A DNA stretch of 64,000 bases, taken from contig NZ_JAAEAA010000003.1 in assembly GCF_010119545.1 (NCBI RefSeq), positions 207,580 through 271,579 on the forward strand, read 5' to 3'. Under the pieces are notes generated by a model. The model was not told the origin of the DNA and did no database searches. It saw only the letters and a list, made by a program, of their open reading frames with translations. Origin of the DNA: Pontibacter fetidus (GTDB taxonomy: Bacteria > Bacteroidota > Bacteroidia > Cytophagales > Hymenobacteraceae). Positions within the stretch are counted from its first letter, which is position 1. Every line of letters starts with the position of its first letter. This document shows positions 54,478 to 62,385 of the stretch, one piece after another. The position numbers and the translations under genes were made by a program.

Positions 54478-55701
54478 TTAGAAGTTATAGTTAAGGGCAA
54501 CACCTGGGATATAAGCAATTGACTTATAAGTACCTGCTATACCACCAGACAGGTTAGACGCATCTGTTCTCTCCTTTTTGTTGATATAAAGGAAAGAAGC
54601 ATCTACACTGATTTTTTCAGAGAAAGTGTATCCGATACCGGCAGACAGACCACGAGAGTCAGAGTCCGGAGTTTCAGGAGTCAGGTAACCATCCTGTACA
54701 GGAGTTTCGTCGTAGTAAGCACCGGCACGCAGGGCCAGGGCGTCTGTAACTTTATACTCACCACCAATACGGTAAATGTATACATCTTCGTAGTTGCGGC
54801 TATTTTCTGTAAAGTTACTGCCGTTCACGTTCTGGCTATAGTCGAAGCGAAGTTTCTCATATGCGCTCCAGCCTACACGGCTAATATCTACAGCAAGCGT
54901 AAGTTTTTCGGTTGGGTTAAAGCCGATACCTAGTGTTAAAGTAGATGGTAAAGGCAATGCTGCTTTAAAGGTAGTACCAGCCGGGAAGCGGGCGGCCACA
55001 GAAGCAGGTACATCAAACTCAGCAGTTCCTTCTTCTACTTCCATATCTACCTTAGAGCGGTAGCTTAAACCCAGGGATAGCTTATCGGTTGGGTTAAAGA
55101 AGATACCTACGTTGTAGCCCATGCCGTTTGCATCGCCATCAAGTTCGGCTCTGCCTTCCCCTTCGTTGTTTTCCAGCGGAATAGAGCGCTGCAGGTTTAC
55201 ACCACCTGTAGAGTATACGAAACCGGCACCTACGCCTAACTTCTCAGTTATCTGGTAGCTAAGTGTTGGCTGTATAAATATTGCTTTCAGAGATAGCTCG
55301 TTCAGCCCGAAACGGCCATTCCACTCGTTGCCCCAGTTTACAGTGCTGCCAAACGGTGTATAAACACCTAAACCAGCTTTTAATTTATCAGTGATGCCGT
55401 ACACACCATACACCTGGAAAGGCGTACCGGTAGGGTTGTCAGCCATTACAGTGTTGTTGCTTTCCGGAGCCTGGTAAGCTATTTTAGAGATAATTGCACT
55501 GGCACCTATAGTTATACCGTTGCGCGCCTGCGCCATAGCACCCGGGTTAAAGAAGATGCTGGAAGTTCCGGTATTTAAACCAGTACCTGTATGGCCCATA
55601 CCAATTTGTCGCTGGCTTGCCAGGTTCACTTGGTATCCGCCGGCCATTGCCGTGCCCGTAAGCAGAGTGCTGCCCAGCAAGGCTAAGATTTTGCTTTTCA
55701 T
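54478..55701 (-). CDS. OmpP1/FadL-family outer-membrane transporter
   Basis: The 407-residue protein has a signal peptide (1-20, ending AMAG). The FadL N-terminal hatch and signature GGYQVNLASQRQIGMGHTGTGLNTGTSSIFFNPGAMA is followed by a 14-strand-type barrel ending in VALNYNF with terminal Phe. The family imports long-chain fatty acids or other hydrophobic compounds by lateral diffusion. The GDSL lipoprotein gene follows after 18 bases. A promoter element lies at 55747-55754. Confidence 0.92.
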   Translation of the reverse strand: MKSKILALLGSTLLTGTAMAGGYQVNLASQRQIGMGHTGTGLNTGTSSIFFNPGAMAQARNGITIGASAIISKIAYQAPESNNTVMADNPTGTPFQVYGVYGITDKLKAGLGVYTPFGSTVNWGNEWNGRFGLNELSLKAIFIQPTLSYQITEKLGVGAGFVYSTGGVNLQRSIPLENNEGEGRAELDGDANGMGYNVGIFFNPTDKLSLGLSYRSKVDMEVEEGTAEFDVPASVAARFPAGTTFKAALPLPSTLTLGIGFNPTEKLTLAVDISRVGWSAYEKLRFDYSQNVNGSNFTENSRNYEDVYIYRIGGEYKVTDALALRAGAYYDETPVQDGYLTPETPDSDSRGLSAGIGYTFSEKISVDASFLYINKKERTDASNLSGGIAGTYKSIAYIPGVALNYNF

Positions 55702-55746
55702 AAAATGCGACTTTTATTTTAAATGTAGAGTGTTAGTACGTCTAAA

Positions 55747-55754
55747 CAAATATA
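55747..55754 (-). promoter_or_regulatory. -7 promoter element before the FadL-like gene
   Basis: On the minus strand, TATATTTG matches TAnnTTTG and lies 45 bases before the start at 55701. The rest of the 312-base spacer 55702-56013 shows no other feature. Confidence 0.45.
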
Positions 55755-56013
55755 GAAATAATATATATGCACGCTAATGGCTGTTGCATCTTTTTTCAAA
55801 TATTTTTTAATATCGGTCGAAAAATTGGTTTAAGCCTGTAAATGGCACTGATAAGGCTATTTTGTGGGTTATAAGCTTACAACACCAACTATAGCAACCT
55901 ATAGTGTAAAGGCCAGGAATGTGCTGTCGCGCGTAAATTTTATGTTTTTGCAACCACCTGTTGGGGCATCCATACGTTTACATAGTCTTTAAATCTGGAT
56001 TAGAAACGACTTT

Positions 56014-56907
56014 ATGTATGATGTTATAATTATTGGCGGAGGCCCTGCCGGGCTGAATGCCGCCATGTTGCTGGGGCGCTCGCGCCGGAAGGTGATAGTG
56101 TTTGATAACGGGAAACACCGTAACCGGTGGGCAGTGCACATGAACGGCTTTTTGGGGTGTGATGGCATGGACCCGCGTGAGTTTATAAGAATAGGCCGGG
56201 AAGAAGTGGAAAAGTATGGCGTGGAGATTCAGTATAAAGTAATTGTATCGGCGACGCACACCAAAGGCCACTTTGTAGTTAACGACGACGAAGGCACCAT
56301 GTACAAAGCCAAAAAGCTGCTGCTGGCTACAGGCCTTAAAGACAAACTGCCCGAAATAGATGGGATTGAAGCATTTTATGGCAAATCGGTGTACCACTGC
56401 CAGTACTGCGATGGTTGGGAAAGCCGTGGCAAAGCACTTGCCGTTTATGGCAGGAACCGCGACGGCATAGGCCAGGCCCTGGCCATGAAAACTTGGAGCT
56501 CCAATGTTACCTTATTTACAGATGGCACCAACAAAATCAGCCGCCTTGACATGGAATTGTTACAGCGCAACGATGTGAAAATTTGCACCGATAAAATTAC
56601 TGGCCTGGAAGGTACAGAAGGTATATTGGAGCACATTATACTGGCTAATGGCGAGAAGCGGGCACATCAGGCTATGTTTTTTTCTACAGGCAGCTCGCAG
56701 CAATGCGACCTGGGCGAGCAGCTGGGCTGTGAGTTTACCAACAAAGGAGTGATAAAAACACGCAGGCAGCAAAAGTCTAATATACCTGGCTTGTATGTGG
56801 CCGGCGATGCAGCCCGCGATATGCAATTGGTAATAGTGGCCGCTGCCGAAGGCGCCAAGGCTGGTGTAGCTATAAATATGGAATTGCAACGCGAAGAGCG
56901 AAAATAA
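56014..56907 (+). CDS. Thioredoxin reductase-like FAD/NAD(P) oxidoreductase
   Basis: The 297-residue cytosolic flavoprotein starts with IIIGGGPAGLNAAMLLGRS (FAD binding) and ends with the FAD signature VAGDAARDMQLVIVAAAEG. A redox pair CQYC lies at about 129-132, at the place of CATC in thioredoxin reductase. The NAD(P)H loop is AVYGRNRDGIGQALA, which departs from the usual GGGDSA form. It is therefore a relative of TrxB rather than TrxB itself; the disulfide substrate and nicotinamide preference are unknown. It stands alone, convergent with the peptidase gene. Confidence 0.85.
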   Translation: MYDVIIIGGGPAGLNAAMLLGRSRRKVIVFDNGKHRNRWAVHMNGFLGCDGMDPREFIRIGREEVEKYGVEIQYKVIVSATHTKGHFVVNDDEGTMYKAKKLLLATGLKDKLPEIDGIEAFYGKSVYHCQYCDGWESRGKALAVYGRNRDGIGQALAMKTWSSNVTLFTDGTNKISRLDMELLQRNDVKICTDKITGLEGTEGILEHIILANGEKRAHQAMFFSTGSSQQCDLGEQLGCEFTNKGVIKTRRQQKSNIPGLYVAGDAARDMQLVIVAAAEGAKAGVAINMELQREERK

Positions 56908-56914
56908 AAAAACT

Positions 56915-56959
56915 ATAGCAGGCTTCTGTTACTTATACAAAAGTATAGTTGCCTGCTAT
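56915..56959. terminator. Possible terminator between convergent genes
   Basis: ATAGCAGGC pairs with GCCTGCTAT around a long loop of 27 bases. T runs are weak on both sides, so this may serve either gene or neither. Confidence 0.35.
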
Positions 56960-56961
56960 CG

Positions 56962-57813
56962 TTATTTATGCACCTCAACAGCGTTACCGTTAACAAATGA
57001 CGCCTGGTGCTCTACCGGCTGAAACAGGTGCTCACGCAGACAATAGCGATAACCTTCTATCAGTAGGTGCATAACCAGGTTCTCAACAGCTATAGGTTCG
57101 TTTTCTTCGGCTTTGCGTACCCTCGAAAATTTAATGTTGCTGGCGTCAATTATAGTTACCACACCCGGCCCGAAAACTTCTACCTGATCGCCGGCCTTTA
57201 TTATAATGCCCATTTCTTCGCTCAGGCCAATACCGATGTGGGTTGGGTCGTGGGCTACGGCGTGGGCCAGGCGGCCAAAACGCCCACGTTCTGCAAAGTG
57301 TGTATCTATGTAAACGTTGCTTATAAACCCGAAACCATGCGTGGTTTTCATTTCTCCTTTTATCAGCGAATAATGCCCGTACCCGTCGTATATCATCCTG
57401 TCAGACATTACGGCTGCACCGGCGCTGGTACCCGATATAATAATGTCGTCTTCGCGGTAGCGGCGTTGCATTATCTCCAGTAGTTTGGTGCCGTTCAGAA
57501 ATTTGGCAAGCCGCAACTGGTCTCCGCCCGTAAAAAAAATCACATCAGCCACTTTTATCCGCGAGATGTTCTCAGGCAGGTCCGCTTCGTGCTCTTCATC
57601 TATCTGCATAAAATGTACGCTGCTGCAGCCCAGTTCCTCAAAAGCCTCTTTATAAGCCTTGGCAGAATCAACAGCATCCGATGACTTGGGTGTGGCCGTT
57701 GCGATCACTTCTATATTAGAGTGCCTGTCGCAGATCTCTGATCGTATCAGCTTAATGAGTCCGTCGTCGTCTCCGCCGCCAAGTGCAATCAATTTACCTT
57801 TTACCTGTTCCAT
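56962..57813 (-). CDS. Cyanophycinase-like S51 peptidase
   Basis: The 283-residue protein shows the serine peptidase S51 core: GGDDDG near the N-terminus, VIFFTGGDQLRL, nucleophile elbow ISGTSAGAAVMS (Ser) and VYIDTHFAERGRFGRL with the conserved His. Cyanophycinases cut the Arg-Asp polymer cyanophycin into dipeptides. No cyanophycin synthetase gene is in the window, so the true substrate may be another acidic isopeptide. There is no signal peptide, and it is monocistronic. Confidence 0.87.
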   Translation of the reverse strand: MEQVKGKLIALGGGDDDGLIKLIRSEICDRHSNIEVIATATPKSSDAVDSAKAYKEAFEELGCSSVHFMQIDEEHEADLPENISRIKVADVIFFTGGDQLRLAKFLNGTKLLEIMQRRYREDDIIISGTSAGAAVMSDRMIYDGYGHYSLIKGEMKTTHGFGFISNVYIDTHFAERGRFGRLAHAVAHDPTHIGIGLSEEMGIIIKAGDQVEVFGPGVVTIIDASNIKFSRVRKAEENEPIAVENLVMHLLIEGYRYCLREHLFQPVEHQASFVNGNAVEVHK

Positions 57814-58496
57814 ATGTGCTTTCGCTAACTGTTGTGTAAGTTATACTTGTTTTTACCTGCCTTTGTTGATGTAGCTGGCCTATAGTTTAGAAGCTATAGT
57901 TGCCTTTCATTTCAATCTGCTTTTCATAGTGTATTATAGTAATTGGGGCAGTGCCGTTTTGTGCATTGATATAGCGGTTTGGAGGATTTGCAAGGAGTGG
58001 AGGATTTGGGATTAGACGCTCCGAGGTCATTTTGTTAACCGTTTGTGGCATAGATGCTTGCAGGAGCTGCGAACGCTGCAAGGTCTGAAAAAAGTTTTTT
58101 ACTTAGTTAAAAAGGTATTGAAAGGATTACTACTCTATTTATAGAACTATAATGTCAACTATAGCTAAGGCAGAAAAGGCCTCCTTTGAAGGGGGTAAGG
58201 GGATGACAAACAGCAACTATAGAACTATAGCCAGCGCCTTTATCATGCCTGTACCTAGTGGGCCAATTGTACAACGCTATAGTTTGACACGAGCACGGAC
58301 ACCTGCGCCAGTATCCTTAAGTATCCTGTTAAAGCAAACTATAGCTTTACTCACATCGCCTTACAGCATTTAGAAAACCTGTAAGCGTGTCGTGCCGGTA
58401 ACTTCTCACCCTTCATTGCTCATAAACCTCTGAAAAGAATTTGCAGCATAGACAAAAGTTAGCTGTACGGAGGGTAAAAATCTGTTCGCTTCTGAA
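57814..58496. other. Gene-poor spacer with repeat fragments
   Basis: Nothing convincing is coded here. At 58176-58204 lies a half-copy (CCTCCTTTGAAGGGGGTAAG) of the repeat at 660-766. The AACTATA motif and its complement occur several times in 58140-58345. A 73-codon frame at 58152-58373 runs through the repeat and is not credible. Confidence 0.5.
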
Positions 58497-58526
58497 CAAA
58501 AAAGTGTACGGCACCGGACACTTTTT
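58497..58526. terminator. Orphan terminator-like palindrome
   Basis: AAAAAGTGT pairs with ACACTTTTT; inside, CGG pairs with CCG. It works in both directions, but no gene ends nearby. It could end an unseen short RNA or act as a leader element for the small-peptide genes downstream. Confidence 0.45.
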
Positions 58527-58726
58527 AAAAGCTATATAGCTAGTGTTTTAATGTAATATACTGTAAATCATTGTGTTACATGGTTTGGCACGCAAAGTGT
58601 AATATCCCAATCAGAAATAAAAAAAATTATAAAGGCCCAAGCAACCTTTTAAATAAGAGCACCATCTATTAGTTACAAAGCATCAGAAATTAAAAACAAT
58701 TTATAACCACCTAACTACCTAATATT

Positions 58727-58891
58727 ATGAAAATTCTAGCATTGCTTCTCGCTTTATTACTGGGTATCGGTTTCGGAATGAAAGAAACTGCTAACGCACA
58801 AAAAGATATAAGCTTCCAACACGAGCTGAACCAGTATAAATCTTACCCTAACTTATTACCAGTTGTAGAAGTTGTCGGACATAAGAGCTAA
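58727..58891 (+). CDS. Small exported peptide, YPNLLPVVEVV type (54 aa)
   Basis: A 54-residue frame starts MKILALLLALLLGIGFG and ends NLLPVVEVVGHKS. The first 18-24 residues look like a signal or membrane helix (possible cleavage after TANA). The mature part is about 30 residues, with Asp/Glu/Gln and then SYPNLLPVVEVV. It is the first of three tandem small genes. The next one shares the C-terminal YPNLLPVVEVV exactly although the middle parts differ, which supports both frames as real coding sequence. I recognise no family. The gap to the next gene is 41 bases, so they are probably on one message. Confidence 0.75.
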   Translation: MKILALLLALLLGIGFGMKETANAQKDISFQHELNQYKSYPNLLPVVEVVGHKS

Positions 58892-58932
58892 CCTGTTATA
58901 AAACCAATTATCAACCTATTAAACCTAAAACT

Positions 58933-59094
58933 ATGAAAATTATCGTTTTGCTTTTAGCACTGTTTGTTGCTTTCGGTTTCGCTGTTAAACAAGCCGCCGA
59001 AAATGTAAAAGAAATCGCTATTCAGCAGGAAATTGAGCAATTGGATGCTTACCCTAACCTGCTGCCGGTTGTAGAGGTGGTAGCGCACAGCTAA
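58933..59094 (+). CDS. Small exported peptide, YPNLLPVVEVV type (53 aa)
   Basis: A 53-residue frame starts MKIIVLLLALFVAFGFAVKQ and ends YPNLLPVVEVVAHS. The N-terminal hydrophobic helix (about 3-18) is followed by a charged middle (ENVKEIAIQQEIEQLDA). Codons for the shared C-terminus differ from the first copy at third positions (TTATTACCA against CTGCTGCCG), the pattern of selection on protein. It is a diverged tandem duplicate of 58727-58891. The function is unknown; a secreted signal, bacteriocin-like or envelope peptide is possible but unsupported. Confidence 0.75.
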   Translation: MKIIVLLLALFVAFGFAVKQAAENVKEIAIQQEIEQLDAYPNLLPVVEVVAHS

Positions 59095-59159
59095 CACCAG
59101 ATACACTGCCTGATCACCGTACCACAACATACCTGACTTTTGGCTACGCCACCTATACT

Positions 59160-59327
59160 ATGAAAACGTTATTGCTACTACTGGCGCTGGTACTGGGCTT
59201 GTACCTGGCCCTGAACAAAGCCCGAAGTGCCCGATCTCTGATGACGCAACCTGCTGATAACCCTGCATTACTGGTTGGCCCTACCCAACTGGTTTACGGA
59301 CCTACGGCGGTTACACGTAACGTGTAA
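59160..59327 (+). CDS. Small membrane or exported peptide (55 aa)
   Basis: A 55-residue frame starts MKTLLLLLALVLGLYLALNKARSA and continues MTQPADNPALLVGPTQLVYGPTAV. It has the same MK-plus-leucine-rich start and length as its two neighbours but not their C-terminal motif. It is 65 bases downstream and followed by a strong terminator, so the three genes probably form one transcript. I recognise no family. It could be a third, more diverged member or an unrelated small membrane protein. Confidence 0.6.
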   Translation: MKTLLLLLALVLGLYLALNKARSARSLMTQPADNPALLVGPTQLVYGPTAVTRNV

Positions 59328-59385
59328 CGCACCACGGTTTCAAACACACCCTTCCCCAATTAAAAAAAACCTGACATATTAATTT

Positions 59386-59426
59386 GCCGCCACTGTTACA
59401 AAACATGACAATGGCGGCTTTTTTTT
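59386..59426 (+). terminator. Terminator of the small-peptide operon
   Basis: GCCGCCA pairs with TGGCGGC, then TGT with ACA after one mismatch. Eight T follow. Confidence 0.85.
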
Positions 59427-59539
59427 GACAAATAAATCCGGCTAGCGCTGTAGATGCAGCCTTTTAGAGCAACCGGGCTGCCAAAAAGCGATGTTACGTT
59501 GGTATAACCGATTGCCTTTTTTGGAAATTACAAAAAGCC

Positions 59540-59547
59540 TACTTTTG
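59540..59547 (+). promoter_or_regulatory. -7 promoter element of the RNA candidate
   Basis: TACTTTTG matches TAnnTTTG exactly, the same octamer as at the tRNA promoter (2642-2649). TTG occurs at 59521-59523, a little closer than ideal (16-base gap). Confidence 0.5.
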
Positions 59548-59553
59548 ATGTGC

Positions 59554-59801
59554 AGTGCAATGTTAAGGTGTTAAAGTGTAAAATTGCGCTGCAAAACATG
59601 CCTGCGGGCTGTTACAGGGTAAGTGTAAGCTTAAACCCAATTACCAACTAACTTTGTTGCGGACGTAAAGAAGTAAGGCACGTGGTAGCCCCCTGCTATA
59701 GTTGGCCAACCAATACAACCTAACTGGTAGAAAACAAACCTGCCGCAACAAACGGACTTACACATACCTATAAAGACCCGGTCCCCGCCGGGTCTTTTGT
59801 T
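59554..59801 (+). ncRNA. Structured RNA candidate, possibly 6S-like
   Basis: A promoter element ends at 59547 and a strong terminator begins at 59772, with no open frame between. A perfect 10-bp helix joins TTTGTTGCGG (59653-59662) to CCGCAACAAA (59743-59752). Outside it, GTGTAAG (59623-59629) pairs with CTTACAC (59757-59763), leaving an asymmetric internal bubble. Inside it is a small GTAGC-loop-GCTAT hairpin. A long hairpin with a bubble recalls 6S RNA, including the Bacteroidota 6S-Flavo type, but I cannot match a consensus. Another small RNA is equally possible. The boundaries are predicted, not observed. Confidence 0.5.
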
Positions 59802-59805
59802 TTTT
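59772..59805 (+). terminator. Terminator of the RNA candidate
   Basis: AAAGACCCGG pairs perfectly with CCGGGTCTTT around a 6-base loop and is followed by TGTTTTTT. It also sits just past the stop of the minus-strand gene at 59804 and may serve it weakly. Confidence 0.85.
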
Positions 59806-60379
59806 AGTTGTCTCCGCCCTTCAGAATATCGAAAATGGAAGGTTTGGTGTCTTCGTCTTTATTTTTTCGTTTCTTCTTTCTGCTGTCGTCGTCGTTGTTG
59901 CCAAATGGCCAGATAGGGTTCTTTTTCTTTTTTTCTTTTACCAGCACATACCTTACCGATACGCCGGAGGATAAACCCACCCAGTCTTCGTGGTTCAAGT
60001 GAAAGGCCGGTTTTATATCAGCAGACAATAAGAAAGGTAAGCCGTTTACTTTATACTCCAGGCCAAGTATGGCATCGGCACCGGTAAATACGCCGTGGTC
60101 TTTTAGGTTACCCACGTGCGCGCCGGCACCCAGATAATAGTTAAAGCGCTCGCCCAGTAACGGAAAGTGCCATTCATATAGTGCGGTTCCGCTGTATTCG
60201 CGTTCGCCAAGTGTGGCAATGCCCTCTATGGTTCCGCGCTCGTGCACTTTCTGCTGAATAGAGAAACCAATTTTATCGCTTTCAAATCGGGCACCGGCGG
60301 CGGTACGGTACTTCTGGGCGTGGGCATTTATAGTTATGGTAGCAATTACAAGTAAGGTCAGGAGTGCTTTTATTTTCAT
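59804..60379 (-). CDS. Small outer-membrane beta-barrel-like protein
   Basis: The 191-residue protein has a signal peptide (1-21, ending AHAQ). Amphipathic strands (about 25-150) with TALYEWHFPL and YYLGAGAHVGN suggest an 8-strand barrel. An unusual highly basic then mixed-charge tail (about 150-191, KEKKKKNPIWPFG, then DDDSRKKKRKNKDED) probably faces the periplasm or is disordered. The family name is unknown; the strands resemble generic porin-family or OmpW-like proteins. It stands alone, convergent with the RNA candidate. Confidence 0.75.
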   Translation of the reverse strand: MKIKALLTLLVIATITINAHAQKYRTAAGARFESDKIGFSIQQKVHERGTIEGIATLGEREYSGTALYEWHFPLLGERFNYYLGAGAHVGNLKDHGVFTGADAILGLEYKVNGLPFLLSADIKPAFHLNHEDWVGLSSGVSVRYVLVKEKKKKNPIWPFGNNDDDSRKKKRKNKDEDTKPSIFDILKGGDN

Positions 60380-60609
60380 ATCGGGGTTATGCGTATTTAC
60401 TTAAATGGCTTTACAAAAACCTTTCCGGGATTAAGGCGCAAGGTGTGTTTTTGTGTAAGTAACTGGTACTGTTGCTGTAGGACTTTAAATTATTCTCAAA
60501 TTTTTAAACTTGTATAACTATAGTTGATGTTCTGGTAAACGTGCGGGTTATCGGATTATGATACTAGCACAGGTTTAATTCTAATGTCCACGTTCACAAA
60601 TTAAAAGCT

Positions 60610-60638
60610 ACGGAGCAGCCATAAGGTTGCTCCGTTTT
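60610..60638 (+). terminator. Orphan terminator hairpin
   Basis: ACGGAGCAGCC pairs with GGTTGCTCCGT (one G-T pair) around a 4-base loop, followed by TTT. No plus-strand gene ends before it in the 60380-60610 spacer, so it may end an unseen short RNA. Confidence 0.6.
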
Positions 60639-60672
60639 GCATTTGCTCCAACTATAGTTTGTGGGTTGCCCC

Positions 60673-61086
60673 TTAGCTCTCTCCCCTAAATCCTCTGTTC
60701 ATTTTTTTCTGGGCCTGCTTTTTCTTGCTTTCCAGGCGCTGTTTAACCGATGCGTGCGTAGGTTTTGTGGCTTTTCGTTTTTTCTGGCGTGTCAGGGCCT
60801 GGCGCAGCAGTTCGTAAAAGCGGGCTATACTTTGTTCCTTGTTCTGCAGCTGGCCGCGCTCTGTCTGGCTTACTACCTGCAAATATCCTTCGCTGTTAAT
60901 GCGGTTGGTGAGTTTTTCCAGTACCAGGGCTTTTTCCTCGTCGGTCAGCAGTGCAGAGTTCGCCACATGAAAACGCAGCTCGATCTTAGATGACACCTTA
61001 TTTACGTTCTGACCGCCCGCACCCCCGCTCCTGGAGGCCTGAAAGGTCAGTTCCTGCTCTAATCCTCTTTCTTTTATATCTGTCAT
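60673..61086 (-). CDS. arfB: Peptidyl-tRNA hydrolase ArfB, ribosome rescue factor
   Basis: The 137-residue protein has the release-factor GGQ motif at 24-26 (SRSGGAGGQNVNKVSSKIEL) and a basic C-terminal tail (RQKKRKATKPTHASVKQRL then KKKQAQKKMNRGFR). The length and layout match ArfB (YaeJ). It rescues stalled ribosomes by hydrolysing peptidyl-tRNA, with the tail probing the empty mRNA channel. It is monocistronic. Confidence 0.93.
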   Translation of the reverse strand: MTDIKERGLEQELTFQASRSGGAGGQNVNKVSSKIELRFHVANSALLTDEEKALVLEKLTNRINSEGYLQVVSQTERGQLQNKEQSIARFYELLRQALTRQKKRKATKPTHASVKQRLESKKKQAQKKMNRGFRGES

Positions 61087-61337
61087 GCTTATTTTATGTG
61101 TTGCTATAGTTGCTATAGTCTGGCCCTAGGCACACCTATACGGGTAAAATTATTTTGTGAACCCATTTCGGATACAGCAAACTCACAGCTCAAATTTACC
61201 TTACGCGCTTGCCGGTATCAACTATAAAGATAGGCTGGGTTTTGGCTTTTTTCTTTTTTATAGCTCCACGCACTAAAGGTTTTTTAACCGTTCCTGTAAA
61301 TGACTGCGTAGCTATAGTTTATACTAAAGCCAGAATT

Positions 61338-62300
61338 ATGATGAAGATAGGGTACCATGCCTCGCACGAGCAGTTTAAACCGAGTGCTCTTTTAAAGTAT
61401 GTAAAACTTGCACAATCGGCTGGTTTCAACGCTGCTATGTCCTCTGATCACTTCTTTCCGTGGAGTCCCGACCAGGGCGAAAGCGGGTTTGCGTGGTCGT
61501 GGTTGGGGGCAGCTATGCAGGCTACTTCCTTATCGTATGGGATTGTTAATGCACCGGGGCAACGCTACCACCCGGCCATTATAGCGCAGGCAGCAGCCAC
61601 CCTGTCCGAAATGTTTCCGGAGCGTTTCTGGATTGCTGTAGGTAGTGGGCAATATATAAACGAGCACATTACCGGCGAGCATTGGCCTGTAAAACAGTTA
61701 CGGAACGAGCGCTTGAAAGAGTGTGCAGCAATTATGCGTGCCCTGTGGCAAGGCGAAGCCGTAACGCACCACGGGCATGTGGTTGTAGAAGATGCCAAAC
61801 TATACACACGTCCCCAAAATCCGCCACAACTTATAGGAGCAGCAGTTACCCCCGAAACAGCCGAATGGGTTGGCAGCTGGACCGATGGCCTGATTACGAC
61901 GTCGCGCCCGCCGGAAGAGCTTAAAAAAATGGTAGAGGCTTTTAGAAAAGGTGGAGGCGAAGGAAAACCCATGTACCTGAAAGTGCAGCTTTCTTATGCC
62001 GCCACTGACCATGATGCCCTGAATGGCGCTTGCGAACAATGGCGCAGCAACATTTTTGCAAGCAGCGTACTTACCGAACTCCGAAGGGCCAAACAACTGC
62101 AACTGGCCGCCGAGCACATCCCTAAAGATGTAATGCGCCAACATGTTCGGATATCGCATGAGCCTGAACAGCATCTGGAGTGGCTCCAAAAAGACCTGGA
62201 CCTCGGATTTACACAACTGATACTGCACAATGTAAACCTGCAGCAAGAGCGTTTTATAGATGTGTTTGGCGATAAAGTAGTGCCGCAGCTGTTAAAGTAG
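61338..62300 (+). CDS. Luciferase-like (LLM class) flavin oxidoreductase, TIGR03885-like
   Basis: The product has 320 residues from ATG 61338 (a second ATG follows at once). An in-frame extension to 61209 lacks conservation-like features and begins in AT-rich spacer. The TIM-barrel bacterial luciferase-like pattern is clear: MKIGYHASHEQFKPSALLKYVKLAQ, SSDHFFPW, SWLGAAMQAT, PAIIAQAAATLSEMFPERFWIAVGSG and AEWVGSWTDGLIT. It resembles the group predicted to use FMN rather than F420. The substrate is unknown. It lies 85 bases before the protease gene on the same strand. Confidence 0.85.
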   Translation: MMKIGYHASHEQFKPSALLKYVKLAQSAGFNAAMSSDHFFPWSPDQGESGFAWSWLGAAMQATSLSYGIVNAPGQRYHPAIIAQAAATLSEMFPERFWIAVGSGQYINEHITGEHWPVKQLRNERLKECAAIMRALWQGEAVTHHGHVVVEDAKLYTRPQNPPQLIGAAVTPETAEWVGSWTDGLITTSRPPEELKKMVEAFRKGGGEGKPMYLKVQLSYAATDHDALNGACEQWRSNIFASSVLTELRRAKQLQLAAEHIPKDVMRQHVRISHEPEQHLEWLQKDLDLGFTQLILHNVNLQQERFIDVFGDKVVPQLLK

Positions 62301-62385
62301 TAAGTGGCTGGTATAAAGCACACTAACTATAAACTATAGCCTGGTTTATCCGTTTCAGAAGAAAGTACCTATTGGTTGTTGCAAT

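Noticed and set aside
56962..57813. Evidence for cyanophycin metabolism
   Set aside because: Only the peptidase-like gene is present; no cyanophycin synthetase lies in the window, so the pathway is not claimed.
58152..58373. 73-codon open frame in the sparse spacer
   Set aside because: It runs through a dispersed repeat (CCTCCTTTGAAGGGG) and several AACTATA motifs, has no signal or domain and no promoter element.
61209..61337. N-terminal extension of the luciferase-like oxidoreductase
   Set aside because: The family begins at MKIGYHAS; the added 43 residues are hydrophobic filler from spacer sequence.
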